Shown piece by piece: positions 26,725 through 35,883 of a DNA stretch of 64,000 nucleotides. The stretch lies in NCBI RefSeq assembly GCF_030269365.1, contig NZ_BSTF01000006.1, positions 450,235-514,234 of the forward strand, read 5' to 3'. Each line of letters begins with the position of its first letter. Within the stretch, counting starts at the first letter, position 1. The notes beneath the pieces were generated by a model. The model had not been told where the DNA came from. It saw only the letters and a list, made by a program, of their open reading frames with translations, and did not search any database. A program made the translations under genes and the position numbers. The stretch is from Lentzea sp. NBRC 102530 (GTDB lineage Bacteria; Actinomycetota; Actinomycetes; Mycobacteriales; Pseudonocardiaceae).

Positions 26725-26788
26725 CGGAACTCCTCGGGCTGGTGCGGGGGGGTCTGCACCGGTGCAGACCACGGCAACCGCCGTTTCG

Positions 26789-28666
26789 TCACGCCCATTC
26801 ACCGGATCGGGGTACGGCGCGGGTCGGGGTGCCGTCCGGAAGGGGCTCCACGCCGAGCAGCCGCAGGTAGGCGAGCACCGGCTGGGAGTGGCTGTGCAGG
26901 TTCGCGACCGGATAGGCCTGCATCGCGAGGCCCGACTCCGGCAACGCCCACGTCTCGCCCGGCCGGTCGCTCTCCGGCGCCAGGTAGCAGTCCGGACCGG
27001 ACAGCGTGCCCGTCCACACGTCCGGATAGGCCGCCGTGTGTGCGTGCAGCGTCATGCGGTGCCACTCGTCCCACGCCAGCTCCGGGTCGTACCGGGAAGC
27101 CGCCCAGATCAGGGTCATGTTGACCGACGCCCACACCTGTCCCTGCGTGCCAACGGCTACCGGCCAGCGGTGCCGGGCGCCCAGCGGCGAACCGGCCCGG
27201 CAGGTGTCGTCGATGGTCGCGAGCAGGCCGCGTGCCTGGTCCGGAGTCGCTGCGCCGCACAGGATCGCCCACGGCTGCACCTCCAGCCACAGGTCGCCGT
27301 CACCCACGACGCTGCCGGGGCCGTGCGCGCGCCGGAACCACCTGCCGTTCCACTCCCCCGTGACCAGGGTGCGCAGGGCCTCTGCACGTTCGCGTGCCTC
27401 CTGAGCGGTCGCGGTGTCGCCCAGCCGATCGGCGAGGCCCGCGTAGACCGGCAGCACCCAGGCGGCCATCGCGGAGTTCAGCACCGACCCACCGCGCTCG
27501 ACCATCACCTCTCTGTCCACTCCGGACTCCCGGATGGCGAGGTCGTTCCAGTCGGCGTTGAGGATCCGGACGTGGCCGTGCTCGCCCGTGCCCACGACGT
27601 CGGCGAAGAACCTGAACTGGCGCCGGAGGTTCTCGGCCAGCGGCACGGGTTCGGCGTCGTGGCCCGGGTGGTACCGGACGGGCCGGCCGAACGCTTCGAG
27701 GTCACCGGTCGCGGCGGCGTACTCGGCGGCGAGCCAGAGCGCCCAGAGGTTCAGGTCGGACGGCCGGAAGACCTGCGTCCACGGTTGTTTGCGGCCGTCG
27801 AGGGCGTACGGGAGGTCGCCGTCCGGGCTGCCCCAGGCGCAGGTGTTGCGCAGCACGGACAACGCGAGGTCCGGTTCGCAGTGCACCAACGGCAGCGCGT
27901 GCTGCAACGGATCCCTTGCGGCGCCGTTGAAACCGTGCCGGAACGAGTACGCACCGCCCTGGTTCAGCGTGTGCCCGCCGAGCACGCCGTCAGCACACGC
28001 GCCCCCCGTCAGCAACGCCACGTGCCAGCTGATCTCGGGCGTCCGCCCGGTGGGGAGCCGCTCGCGCAACGCGGCGAGGCTGTTGGTGTACAACGGTTCC
28101 GGGTCGATCGGGCCGTCGAGGAGGCCGAAGCGGAACCACGCGGTGGTCCCCGAGCCGACCGCCACGGTGATCTTCAGCGGCCCGTCGGTGGTGTCCACCC
28201 GCTCGCCGCCGATGTGTTCCAGCGCCACGACGGCCAGTTCCGGCGGGGCGTCGCCGTGCACGGGGCCGAACTCCAGGTCGACCTCGCGCTGGCGCACCAG
28301 CCATTCCTCGGTCACGTCGGTGCCGGCGGACACGTCGACCCTGATCAGCACCCACGGCACGTCGCCTTCCGGGCACAGCACCGTGCGCGTGCCGTGCTCG
28401 CTCGTGAGCCGGGCGAAAGTGGGGCCGAGCAACGGTTTCCCGTACCCGCCGCCGGTGCGTTCCGCGAGCCAGCGGCCGCCGAGGTGCTCGTCCCACAGCC
28501 CGAGGAGCCCGTCTCCGTCGGCGGCGAGGGTGATCCGGCGGTTGCCGAGGTGCACCCGGTGCGTGGCCGACGGCGGGTCGATGATCGGGTCCCACGGCGT
28601 CGGGCCCGCCCGGTAGTCGAACGCGGGCAGGCCCTCGGCTGTCGTCCACTCCCCGAACGCGCTCAC
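26789..28666 (-). CDS. GH94/GH36-type glycoside phosphorylase-like protein
   Basis: 625 residues. The C-terminal (alpha/alpha)6 barrel carries the GH94 landmarks in order: GAARDPLQHALPLV, PSDLNLWALWLAAEYAAATG and ADWNDLA (372-375 DWND, whose Asp is the general acid in cellobiose and chitobiose phosphorylases). It is shorter than typical GH94 enzymes (about 800 residues) and lacks the full N-terminal sandwich, although about 220 N-terminal residues look like a beta-sandwich. It has no signal peptide, so is cytoplasmic. The sugar is unknown, and the activity (phosphorolysis against hydrolysis) is not certain. It follows the VIT-vWA gene by 45 nt. Confidence 0.75.
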   Translation of the reverse strand: MSAFGEWTTAEGLPAFDYRAGPTPWDPIIDPPSATHRVHLGNRRITLAADGDGLLGLWDEHLGGRWLAERTGGGYGKPLLGPTFARLTSEHGTRTVLCPEGDVPWVLIRVDVSAGTDVTEEWLVRQREVDLEFGPVHGDAPPELAVVALEHIGGERVDTTDGPLKITVAVGSGTTAWFRFGLLDGPIDPEPLYTNSLAALRERLPTGRTPEISWHVALLTGGACADGVLGGHTLNQGGAYSFRHGFNGAARDPLQHALPLVHCEPDLALSVLRNTCAWGSPDGDLPYALDGRKQPWTQVFRPSDLNLWALWLAAEYAAATGDLEAFGRPVRYHPGHDAEPVPLAENLRRQFRFFADVVGTGEHGHVRILNADWNDLAIRESGVDREVMVERGGSVLNSAMAAWVLPVYAGLADRLGDTATAQEARERAEALRTLVTGEWNGRWFRRAHGPGSVVGDGDLWLEVQPWAILCGAATPDQARGLLATIDDTCRAGSPLGARHRWPVAVGTQGQVWASVNMTLIWAASRYDPELAWDEWHRMTLHAHTAAYPDVWTGTLSGPDCYLAPESDRPGETWALPESGLAMQAYPVANLHSHSQPVLAYLRLLGVEPLPDGTPTRAVPRSGEWA

Positions 28667-28711
28667 GCGTCCGAGCGTTCCGCCGTCACCCCGGCGCGGG
28701 CAATCGGCCGA

Positions 28712-31018
28712 TCAGCGCCAGAACCTGCGCCGGCGCTCCGGTTCGGCCTTCTCCGCCCCTGCGAACTCGCGCAGCACGCGCACCGCCCGTGTCCACAGCT
28801 CGTCGGTGTCGCCACCGGCCGTGATCGCGGCGATCAGGTCGTGCACCGGCTGGAACTCCGCGCCCTTGCGGGACGCGAAGAGCGTGCCGAGGCGGCTGGC
28901 CAGATCGGCGAGCAGGTCACGCCGTTCCCACGCGGGCAACGCCACGTCACTCTCCAGCCGCTGCACTTCCCGCGCTACGACGTCACCCAGGTCGTCCTGC
29001 GGAGGCGGCGGCGGAATGCTCGCCGGAGCCGCCATCTTCGGCATGGCGGGCCGGGCGGCCGCACGGGCCATCGGCGCGCCACCGGGACTCATCCCGTCCA
29101 TCATCATCGGAGCCGCCGCGAACGGGGCCGGTGCCGCCGCGAACGGAGCGGGCATGGCGCCGCCGAAGCTGCGCACCGGCATCGGCGTCTCCCAGCCGGC
29201 GGGCTGTTCGACCGGCTGGGTCACCCGGTGCACCGTCCCGTCCGACACCACCCGCTCGTCGACCGCGACGAACGCGGTGAAGCGGCACAGCACGCCGTAC
29301 TTCAACGACGTCGCGATGATCTGCGGTTCCACCGTGCTGTCACCGGTCGCGTACCGGTCCTCCAGGTCGCGCAGCGCCGCACGGGCCCACTGCGACCGGA
29401 CGGCCTCCGCCGTGTGCTCGGTGACCGCGACCGTCTCGTGCCACTCCGAACCGTCCCGCGTCCTGCCGCGCACGTTGAACTCGGCCGGCTTCCCGGAGTA
29501 CCGCCCGAACGCCACCAGCGGCACGCCGGGGTAGATCGCCGTGGGCGGCTTCGGCAGGTCGGAACCGGGCTCGACCACGACGTCGGTGACGACCGGCGCG
29601 CCGATCCGCCGCTGGATGTGCGTCATCGCCTCGTCGAGCCGGTCCTCGCTCTCGACCAGCTCGCACCGTCCGGCGCCGACCGCGGCGAGCCTGCCGAGGA
29701 ACCCGGCGTTGACGGCCGTGTCGATGCCGACGGCGTGGATGCGCGTCCGGTTGATCAACGACGAGATGTCGCGCAGCATCTGGTCCTCGTTGCCGACCTG
29801 GCCGTCCGTCACGAGCACGAGCACCGGGTCGCGGCCCTGCGCCACGTCGGACAGCAGGGTCAGCCCCTGCCGGAGCGGCTCGAACATCTCCGTGCCGCCG
29901 CGCGCGTGCACCTTCGCGAGGTGCTCGACCGCGCGGAACCGGTGCCGATCGGTGGCCGTGACGAGGCCGTCCCCCAGCTCGGCGCGTTCGATCTCGTGGT
30001 CGAACGTCAGCACGGCGAACGTGTCGTCGTTCGTGAGCGTGTCGACGATCCGCGCGGCCGCCCTGCGCGCCGCGACCATCTTCCAGCCGCCCATGCTGCC
30101 GGACCGGTCGAGCAGCAACACGACGTCACGCGGCCTGGTCCTCGTCCCGGACTCGGGTGGCAGCACCGTCAGCTGGTACGTCCCCTCGTCGCCCTCGGCG
30201 TCCGGCACGCACACGACGGCGGAGCTGTTGCCCCGGTAGGTGAGCCTCAGGACGAAGTCGCGGTCGACCTTCTCCCCCGGCCGCACGGACACGGTGCTGC
30301 CCTCGGTGACGACGGTGTGCAGGCTGGACCGCACCTCGCCCAGTTCCAGTCCACCCGCGTCGACGTCGACGTCGATGCTGAGCCGCACGGGGTTCGGGAA
30401 GCCCGGCAGCAACACGGGAGGCGAGATCCGGGACGCGTCCGGCACCAGATCGGTGTCCTGCGCGTGCCCGTCCCCGACCGACGGCACCGGCAACGGCTGC
30501 CCCGGCACGTACCGCGGCGCCACCACCAGCGGGAACCGGAACGTGCCCGCGCCGTCCTCGAACACCAGCGGCCCGGTCATCGTCAGCTCGACGGTGACCC
30601 GCTCGCCCGCCGGGATGTTGCCGACGCGCATGGTGAAGACGTCCGGCCGTTCCTCCTCCACGATCGACGCCCGCTTACCGGCCGCGATCGCGTCGTCGTA
30701 GGTCTGCCGTGCCTGGGCGCGTTCCTGCAGGTCGGCCACGACCGTGCGGTCTCCGGCGGTCATCTTCATGCCGGTCACGGCGGCGCGGTCGGGCAACGGG
30801 AACACGTAGGTCGCCTCGAGCGCGGTGTCGTAGGTGTTCACGAACCCGGTCGTCAGCACCGTGCGGCCGATCAGGCCGGTGATCCGCGTGCGCACGTCGA
30901 GGCGTTCGAGCGGCAGGTTGCCGCGGTCGGTGCGCAGCGCGCCGAGACCCGCGTCCTCGGTCGTCCTGCCGATGCGATCGGCTTCCGCTTCCTTCATCGG
31001 GGCGACGGAGATGGTCAT
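28712..31018 (-). CDS. VIT and von Willebrand factor A domain protein
   Basis: 768 residues. An N-terminal VIT domain (about 40-170; DVRTRITGLIGRTVLTTGFV, ATYVFPLP, PAGERVTVELTM) precedes a vWA domain (about 298-470) with an intact MIDAS DRSGS (304-308), GGTE and a VTDG-type Asp. A Pro/Ala/Met-rich stretch (about 630-690) follows, then a helical C-terminal region. Inter-alpha-inhibitor-like VIT-vWA proteins bind metal-dependent partners. No signal peptide is visible, so a cytoplasmic role is likely. ATG 31018 overlaps the MerR stop (ATGA), so regulator and vWA protein are translated together. Role unknown. Confidence 0.88.
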   Translation of the reverse strand: MTISVAPMKEAEADRIGRTTEDAGLGALRTDRGNLPLERLDVRTRITGLIGRTVLTTGFVNTYDTALEATYVFPLPDRAAVTGMKMTAGDRTVVADLQERAQARQTYDDAIAAGKRASIVEEERPDVFTMRVGNIPAGERVTVELTMTGPLVFEDGAGTFRFPLVVAPRYVPGQPLPVPSVGDGHAQDTDLVPDASRISPPVLLPGFPNPVRLSIDVDVDAGGLELGEVRSSLHTVVTEGSTVSVRPGEKVDRDFVLRLTYRGNSSAVVCVPDAEGDEGTYQLTVLPPESGTRTRPRDVVLLLDRSGSMGGWKMVAARRAAARIVDTLTNDDTFAVLTFDHEIERAELGDGLVTATDRHRFRAVEHLAKVHARGGTEMFEPLRQGLTLLSDVAQGRDPVLVLVTDGQVGNEDQMLRDISSLINRTRIHAVGIDTAVNAGFLGRLAAVGAGRCELVESEDRLDEAMTHIQRRIGAPVVTDVVVEPGSDLPKPPTAIYPGVPLVAFGRYSGKPAEFNVRGRTRDGSEWHETVAVTEHTAEAVRSQWARAALRDLEDRYATGDSTVEPQIIATSLKYGVLCRFTAFVAVDERVVSDGTVHRVTQPVEQPAGWETPMPVRSFGGAMPAPFAAAPAPFAAAPMMMDGMSPGGAPMARAAARPAMPKMAAPASIPPPPPQDDLGDVVAREVQRLESDVALPAWERRDLLADLASRLGTLFASRKGAEFQPVHDLIAAITAGGDTDELWTRAVRVLREFAGAEKAEPERRRRFWR

Positions 31019-31782
31019 GGCAGGTCCCTTTCGGTGAGCAGGCCGCGGGCGGCGAGGAGGTCGAGCAGTGGCTGGGCGGCTTCAGCGATGGCGGCGCGGT
31101 CGGCTTCGGTCGGGGTCGCGGGCAGGAGCAGGACGGCACCTCCGGGGAGGGGAACGCCGGTCAGGAGGGGCGGGTGGGCGGGGTCGGCAGGAGCGGGCGG
31201 GGGTGCTGTGGCGGGCACAGCGGCGGCAGGCGCGGGAGCAGGCAGGTCAGCGGCGGGAGCGGGCGGGGGTGGCGTGGCGGGACCGGACCCGGGAGGTGCG
31301 GGGGCGGGGGCGGGCAAGCCTGCAGCGGCGGGAGCGGGCGGGGGTGGTGCGACGGGAGCAGGCGCAGGTGCTGCGGGTGCTGCGGGTGCTGCCCAGAACC
31401 GCGGCCTGACCTCCGCCGCCGGTGCCGTGTCGCCTGCGGCGTCTGAACCACCCGCGCCACCCGCGTCGAGCAGGTGCGCCGGCACGCGGGCGATCGCCAT
31501 CAGCGTCGTCTCGGTGGCGCCCGTCAGTTCCAGCTGGATGTCCGCCAGCGTCCTCCCCTCCGACTGCAGTCGCTTCACCGCCACCAGCTGGAGCAGGTGG
31601 CGCTTCTCGTACAGCGCCGTGCGGCCGCGCATCGCCGACGGTCTGTCGACCAGGCCCGTCGTCGCGTACCAGCGGACGGCCCGCCGGTCGGGAACGTCCC
31701 GGACGCGGCCGTTGGGCGCGCCCGAGTACTCCGCCGACAGTGCGGCGGAGACGCGGTCCAGCAACTCGTCGAGCGTCCACAC
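31015..31782 (-). CDS. MerR-like regulator with long Pro/Ala linker
   Basis: 255 residues from GTG 31782. A MerR-type HTH occupies the first 95 residues (RAVRWYATTGLVDRPSAMRG, RTALYEKRHLLQLVAVKRLQ, LADIQLELTG). About 100 residues of almost pure Pro/Ala (about 125-220) follow, and then a short C-terminal helix domain (EADRAAIAEAAQPLLDLLAA). Such a linker is unusual in MerR proteins. It is coupled to the VIT-vWA gene by a 4-nt overlap. A tight palindromic region just upstream (31793-31817) is the likely autoregulatory site. The inducer is unknown. Confidence 0.82.
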   Translation of the reverse strand: MWTLDELLDRVSAALSAEYSGAPNGRVRDVPDRRAVRWYATTGLVDRPSAMRGRTALYEKRHLLQLVAVKRLQSEGRTLADIQLELTGATETTLMAIARVPAHLLDAGGAGGSDAAGDTAPAAEVRPRFWAAPAAPAAPAPAPVAPPPPAPAAAGLPAPAPAPPGSGPATPPPPAPAADLPAPAPAAAVPATAPPPAPADPAHPPLLTGVPLPGGAVLLLPATPTEADRAAIAEAAQPLLDLLAARGLLTERDLP

Positions 31783-31792
31783 CCCTCGATAG

Positions 31793-31817
31793 TGACACTG
31801 TCATCGTGACAGTGTCA
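31793..31817. promoter_or_regulatory. operator of two facing TGACACTGTCA sites
   Basis: TGACACTGTCA (31793-31803) and its reverse complement TGACAGTGTCA (31807-31817) are separated by TCG. Each 11-mer is itself a near-perfect dyad. It lies 11 nt upstream of the merR start and can regulate that gene, and possibly the membrane-protein gene 96 nt away on the other strand. Confidence 0.6.
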
Positions 31818-31913
31818 ACGAGAAAACCTGATGATGTTCACGGCCGGTAGCCGGGTAGGGTCCGGCGGGTCCGCGTGCCCCTGCAAGCCCATCGACGAGG
31901 ACGGAGAGCACGA

Positions 31914-32921
31914 GTGACCACGGACGAGGTCGGCACCCTGACCGACCACAGCGCCGCGTTAGGCCCGTTGAAGACTCAGAAGGCCCAGATCCAGTACGCG
32001 CTCGAGCACATGCCGCGCGGCTGCACGGTCGATGACGTCCGGCGGTGGCTCAGCCGCCAGGGTCAGAAAGTTCCAACCAGGCCGTACGCGACGCCGATCG
32101 TGAACGAGTGGCGTGCGCGCAACGGTGTCACCGACACGGCCGGTCAGGTCGTGCTGACGCCGGAACTGATCGCGCAGCTGGACCAGCAGCCCTCCCCCGA
32201 ACCCGAACCCGAGCCCGAGCCCGAACCCGCTCCCGCGCCGGAACCCGGACCGGCGAAGCCCGCCGGCGCCAAGGGGTTCTACCTCGTGGCGCTCATGAGC
32301 ATCGGCGTCAGCGTCGACACCTCGTGGCGGTTCTTCGAGCAGCGGCTCGGCATCACCGACGTCGTGGAACGGGTCCTGCTCTTCTCCGTCATGGAAGCGG
32401 CGCTCATCGCGTGCGGCTGGGCGATGCGCGGCGGCGTGCGGCAGAACGGACGACCGGGGCCGGCCAGGCTCGTGGCGTGGGCGCTGACGGCGTTCGCCGC
32501 GTTCGCCGCCTTCAGCCTGTCGGGGCCGATCGCCGGTGCGGCACGGGTGTTGCTCGGGCCGGTGCTGGGGCTCGTGATGCTGCACCTCGCGCTCGGCATC
32601 GAGATCCGGGCCGCCCGGCGGCGCACGACGACGTGGACGCGCATCGGCCGTGAGGTGCGGGAGCGTTTCCTCTCGCTGCTGGGTCTCGGCGACGACGGCC
32701 GCGACGCCCTCGCGCGCACCAGGGACAAGGCCGCGCTGCGGGCCGCGAAGCTCGCGCTGGCCGGCAAGGGCACGCCGTGGCGCAAGGCCCGGCTGCGCAA
32801 GGCGTTGCACGCGTCGAACGTGGCGCACGACCCGCGGCAGAAGGACAAGATGCTGCGTGAACTCGGCGTCCTCCAGCACGCCGACAAGCTCGCTCGGACG
32901 AACCAGCCCGCGCCGTGGTGA
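31914..32921 (+). CDS. membrane protein of unknown function, DUF2637-like with acidic-proline linker
   Basis: 335 residues from GTG 31914 (GGAGAG ribosome-binding site). The N-terminal about 80 residues include QIQYALEHMPRGCTVDDVRR, a possible small DNA- or partner-binding helix bundle. Then comes a (Pro-Glu)n stretch (about residues 95-115), four hydrophobic helices (about 125-235; GFYLVALMSIGVSVDTSWRF, RVLLFSVMEAALIACGWAMR), and a basic cytoplasmic tail. The helical region resembles DUF2637/SpdB-type proteins of integrative elements, but no other transfer genes are nearby. It overlaps the following GNAT gene by a few nt. Confidence 0.65.
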   Translation: MTTDEVGTLTDHSAALGPLKTQKAQIQYALEHMPRGCTVDDVRRWLSRQGQKVPTRPYATPIVNEWRARNGVTDTAGQVVLTPELIAQLDQQPSPEPEPEPEPEPAPAPEPGPAKPAGAKGFYLVALMSIGVSVDTSWRFFEQRLGITDVVERVLLFSVMEAALIACGWAMRGGVRQNGRPGPARLVAWALTAFAAFAAFSLSGPIAGAARVLLGPVLGLVMLHLALGIEIRAARRRTTTWTRIGREVRERFLSLLGLGDDGRDALARTRDKAALRAAKLALAGKGTPWRKARLRKALHASNVAHDPRQKDKMLRELGVLQHADKLARTNQPAPW

Positions 32922-33430
32922 CGTTCACCGACGACACGACGCAGGCCGCGGAGATCGCCGCGTTGATCAACCGCGTGTACGCCGACGCCGAGAAGGGCAT
33001 CTGGCTCGACGGCGCCGAGCGCACCAGCGAACAGGAGGTCGCCGGGCTCGTCGCGGCCGGTGAGATCGCGGTCGTGCGCGAGCAGGGCAGGCTCGTCGGG
33101 TCGGTCCGGATCCACGAACTGGAGGACGGCGCGGGCGAGTTCGGCATGCTCGTCGCCGCCCCCGAGGAACGCGGCACCGGCATCGGCCGCCGCCTCGTCG
33201 AGTTCGCCGAGAGCTGGGCGCGCGAGCGGCAGCTGGCCGAGATGCAGCTGGAACTGCTCGTCCCGCAGGACTGGCAGCACCCGGTCAAGGAGTTCCTGCG
33301 CGCCTGGTACACCCGCCTCGGCTACCGAGTGCGACGCCGCGACGACCTGGCGCAGGCGTACCCGTTCCTGGTGCCGCAGCTCGCCACCCCGTGCGACTTC
33401 CTGGTGTTCCGCAAGGATCTCACTGGGTGA
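32915..33430 (+). CDS. GNAT-family N-acetyltransferase
   Basis: 171 residues. GNAT core: GEIAVVREQGRLVGSVRIHE, EFGMLVAAPEERGTGIGRRL (acetyl-CoA loop RGTGIGR), and YTRLGYRVRRRDDLAQAYPF at the C-terminus. GTG 32915 or 32918 both give good starts; 32918 forms a GTGA overlap with the upstream membrane-protein stop. The acceptor is unknown. The two genes look co-translated. Confidence 0.87.
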   Translation: MVTFTDDTTQAAEIAALINRVYADAEKGIWLDGAERTSEQEVAGLVAAGEIAVVREQGRLVGSVRIHELEDGAGEFGMLVAAPEERGTGIGRRLVEFAESWARERQLAEMQLELLVPQDWQHPVKEFLRAWYTRLGYRVRRRDDLAQAYPFLVPQLATPCDFLVFRKDLTG

Positions 33431-33500
33431 ACGCTCAACGAGAACGACACAGCCGCGAGGTACCGTCCCGCTCCTGAGCCGAGAGCCAAGAGGGGGACCT

Positions 33501-34634
33501 GTGCGCCGTCGTATCCGTGGCACCGCCGTTGCCGCGATCGCGCTGACCATGGTGGTGAGCGCGTGTGCCAAGGACAACGGTGGTACGAACGCCACCACGC
33601 GAACCGGGAGCGCCTGCGAGTTCGCGACGCCGCCCGCCGCGCCCACCACGTCGCAGGCCGCCGCCACCGACAGCAAGAAGGTCGACGGCAGCGCGTTGAA
33701 GATCGGCCTGGCCTACGACATCGGCGGCCGGGGTGACGCGTCGTTCAACGACCTCGCCGCCGCCGGGTTCGACAAGGCGATCGCCGACATGGGCGTGAAG
33801 AAGGAGAACACCCGCGAGCTGTCCGCCGCTCCCAACGAGGACGAGACGGCGAAGCAGACCCGTCTGCGCCAGTTGGCGAGCGAGGGCTTCAACCCGATCG
33901 TCGGCGTCGGCTTCGCCTACACCGAGTCGCTCAAGGTCGTGGCGCCGGAGTTCCCGAACGTCCAGTTCGGCCTGGTCGACTCCGCCGTGGAGGGCGTCTC
34001 GAACGTCACGCCGCTGGTGTTCGCCGAGCAGGAGGGCGCGTTCCTCGCGGGCGTCATCGCCGCCTACCAGAGCAAGAAGTGCCACATCGGCTTCATCGGC
34101 GGGGTCGACATCCCGCTGATCCAGAAGTTCGAGGCGGGCTACGTCCAGGGCGCGAAGACCGCGGCGCCGAAGATCGCGTTCGACAAGAAGTACATCACCC
34201 CGGCCGGTGACTTCACCGGTTTCCAGGACCCGCCCAAGGGCCAGGAGGCCGCGAAGGGCCTGATCGACAAGGGTGCCGACGTCGTCTACCCGGCGGCGGG
34301 CGCGTCCGGCATCGGGGTGTTCGCCGCGGTCAAGCAGGCGGGTGTGCTGGCGATCGGCTGCGACGCCGACCAGTACAACCAGCCCTCGCTCGCCGCGAAC
34401 CGCGACGTCATCGCGGCGTCCAGCCTCAAGCGCGTGGACGTGGCCGTCTACGACTTCTTCCACGCGGCGGCGGGCAACGACCTCGCGTCGCTGCCGAAGG
34501 TGTTCGACCTGAAGTCGAACGGCATGGGCTACGCGACGTCCGGCGGCAAGGTCGACGCGACGTTGCAGGGCATCGTCGAGGGCTACAAGGCGCAGATCAT
34601 CGAGGGCAAGATCAAGGTCAACGACAAGGTCTGA
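33501..34634 (+). CDS. BMP-family (PnrA/Med-like) ABC-transporter substrate-binding lipoprotein
   Basis: 377 residues from GTG 33501, behind AGGGGGA. Lipobox VVSAC (Cys22) marks a lipoprotein, followed by a Thr/Ala spacer. The mature part matches the BMP family that binds purine nucleosides: LKIGLAYDIGGRGDASFNDL, NPIVGVGFAYTESLKVVAPE, AFLAGVIAAYQSKKCHIGFI and GADVVYPAAGASGIGVF. The ABC permease and ATPase usually linked to it are not in the neighbourhood; the gene after it is convergent. Probably part of a nucleoside uptake system encoded elsewhere. It has its own transcription unit. Confidence 0.9.
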   Translation: MRRRIRGTAVAAIALTMVVSACAKDNGGTNATTRTGSACEFATPPAAPTTSQAAATDSKKVDGSALKIGLAYDIGGRGDASFNDLAAAGFDKAIADMGVKKENTRELSAAPNEDETAKQTRLRQLASEGFNPIVGVGFAYTESLKVVAPEFPNVQFGLVDSAVEGVSNVTPLVFAEQEGAFLAGVIAAYQSKKCHIGFIGGVDIPLIQKFEAGYVQGAKTAAPKIAFDKKYITPAGDFTGFQDPPKGQEAAKGLIDKGADVVYPAAGASGIGVFAAVKQAGVLAIGCDADQYNQPSLAANRDVIAASSLKRVDVAVYDFFHAAAGNDLASLPKVFDLKSNGMGYATSGGKVDATLQGIVEGYKAQIIEGKIKVNDKV

Positions 34635-34637
34635 CGC

Positions 34638-35810
34638 CTACCGCGCCCGCCCGGCCGCCACCGCGACGCCGACCTGGGCCACGCCGAGCACACCGACCAG
34701 GACGAGGGACATCGTCCACGTCCCGGTGTGCTCGGCGAAGTACCCGGCCAGCACCGGGCCGAGCGCGGCGAGCAGGTACCCGAGCGACTGGGCCATGCCG
34801 GACAACTGCGTGGTCCCGTGCTGTCCCCGGCCGCGCAGGCTGATCAGCGTGAGGGCGACGACCAGCGCCGCACCGGAACCGAGTCCCGCGACCACCGCCC
34901 ACACGACGCTCCACGCCGGGAACGCCAGCAGCCCGGCCACGCCGATCACCATGGGGACGCTGGCCGTGACCGCGGCCCTGACCAGGTCGTCCCCGCGCCG
35001 CATCAGCCGGGGGATGACGAGGCCCGACCCGACGCCGACCAGCTGGTAGACGAACAGGTGCAGCCCGGCCCGCTCGGCCGGCACGCCTGCGGAGATCTCG
35101 ATGGTGGGCAGCCACGTGACCATGACGTAGAACGTCGTGGACTGCAGCCCCATGAACGCCGTGACCAGCCATGCGTTCGGCTGCTTCCACACGCTCACCG
35201 CCGCGTGCCCCGTGACGGCGGCCTCGGCCGGACCGCGCCGCCACGCGCGCACCACCCAGATCCCGGCGACGACGAGCGCGGGCACCGCCCAGAACGCCAG
35301 CGCACCGCGCCAGCCCGCGGCGTGCGAGAGCGGGACGGCGACGGCGGACGCGATCGAGGCCCCGACGGTGATGCAGGCCGAGTACACACCGGTGGCCAGC
35401 GACACGTGCTCGCGGTAGTCGCGCTTGACGATCGTCGGCACCAGCACGTTGCCCACCGCGATCGCACAGCCCGCGACCGCCGTTCCCACCCACAGCCCGA
35501 CGTCACCGGCGACCGCGCGCGACGCCGCACCGATCGCCAGCACGAGGAGCGCCACCAGCAGCGTGCGCTCGGCCCCGAACCGCCGCGCGGGGTGCTGCAC
35601 CAGCGGCGAGACCACCGCGAACGCCAGCAGCGGCAACGCTCCCAGCAACCCCTGCGCCCCTTCGGAGAGCCCCGTCTCTCCCCCGATCTGCGGCAGCAGC
35701 GGCCCGAGGGACGTCAGCGCGGGCCGGAGGTTGAGCGCGACCAGGAACACCAGCGCGACCAGCACCGCCGCCGGCACACCCGCCCGCACGGCCGACGTGC
35801 GCGCGTTCAT
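34638..35810 (-). CDS. MFS transporter of the CynX/NimT type
   Basis: 390 residues with about 12 hydrophobic helices. The N-terminal ALNLRPALTSLGPLLPQIGG is the family marker of the cyanate/2-nitroimidazole transporter group (CynX/YeaN/NimT). The loop between helices 2 and 3 (HPARRFGAERTLL) fits the MFS motif. The start is ATG 35810. It ends 3 nt from the convergent BMP-protein stop. The substrate is unknown; such proteins export or import small anions and drugs. Confidence 0.87.
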   Translation of the reverse strand: MNARTSAVRAGVPAAVLVALVFLVALNLRPALTSLGPLLPQIGGETGLSEGAQGLLGALPLLAFAVVSPLVQHPARRFGAERTLLVALLVLAIGAASRAVAGDVGLWVGTAVAGCAIAVGNVLVPTIVKRDYREHVSLATGVYSACITVGASIASAVAVPLSHAAGWRGALAFWAVPALVVAGIWVVRAWRRGPAEAAVTGHAAVSVWKQPNAWLVTAFMGLQSTTFYVMVTWLPTIEISAGVPAERAGLHLFVYQLVGVGSGLVIPRLMRRGDDLVRAAVTASVPMVIGVAGLLAFPAWSVVWAVVAGLGSGAALVVALTLISLRGRGQHGTTQLSGMAQSLGYLLAALGPVLAGYFAEHTGTWTMSLVLVGVLGVAQVGVAVAAGRAR

Positions 35811-35883
35811 CGAGCACCCTCCGCAGAACGTGACAACGCCTCATGACGCCGATCAGCCGATTCTCATTCGAACAGCGGCCACG

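Noticed and set aside
31180..31400. Low-complexity GC repeat that could be taken for a tandem repeat or CRISPR
   Set aside because: It encodes the Pro/Ala linker of the MerR-like protein in frame; there are no equal spacers.
26687..31792. Open frame of 1701 codons on the plus strand
   Set aside because: It is antisense to the VIT-vWA, GH94-like and MerR genes, is rich in Arg, His and Pro and has no domain. GC-rich third positions create such shadows.
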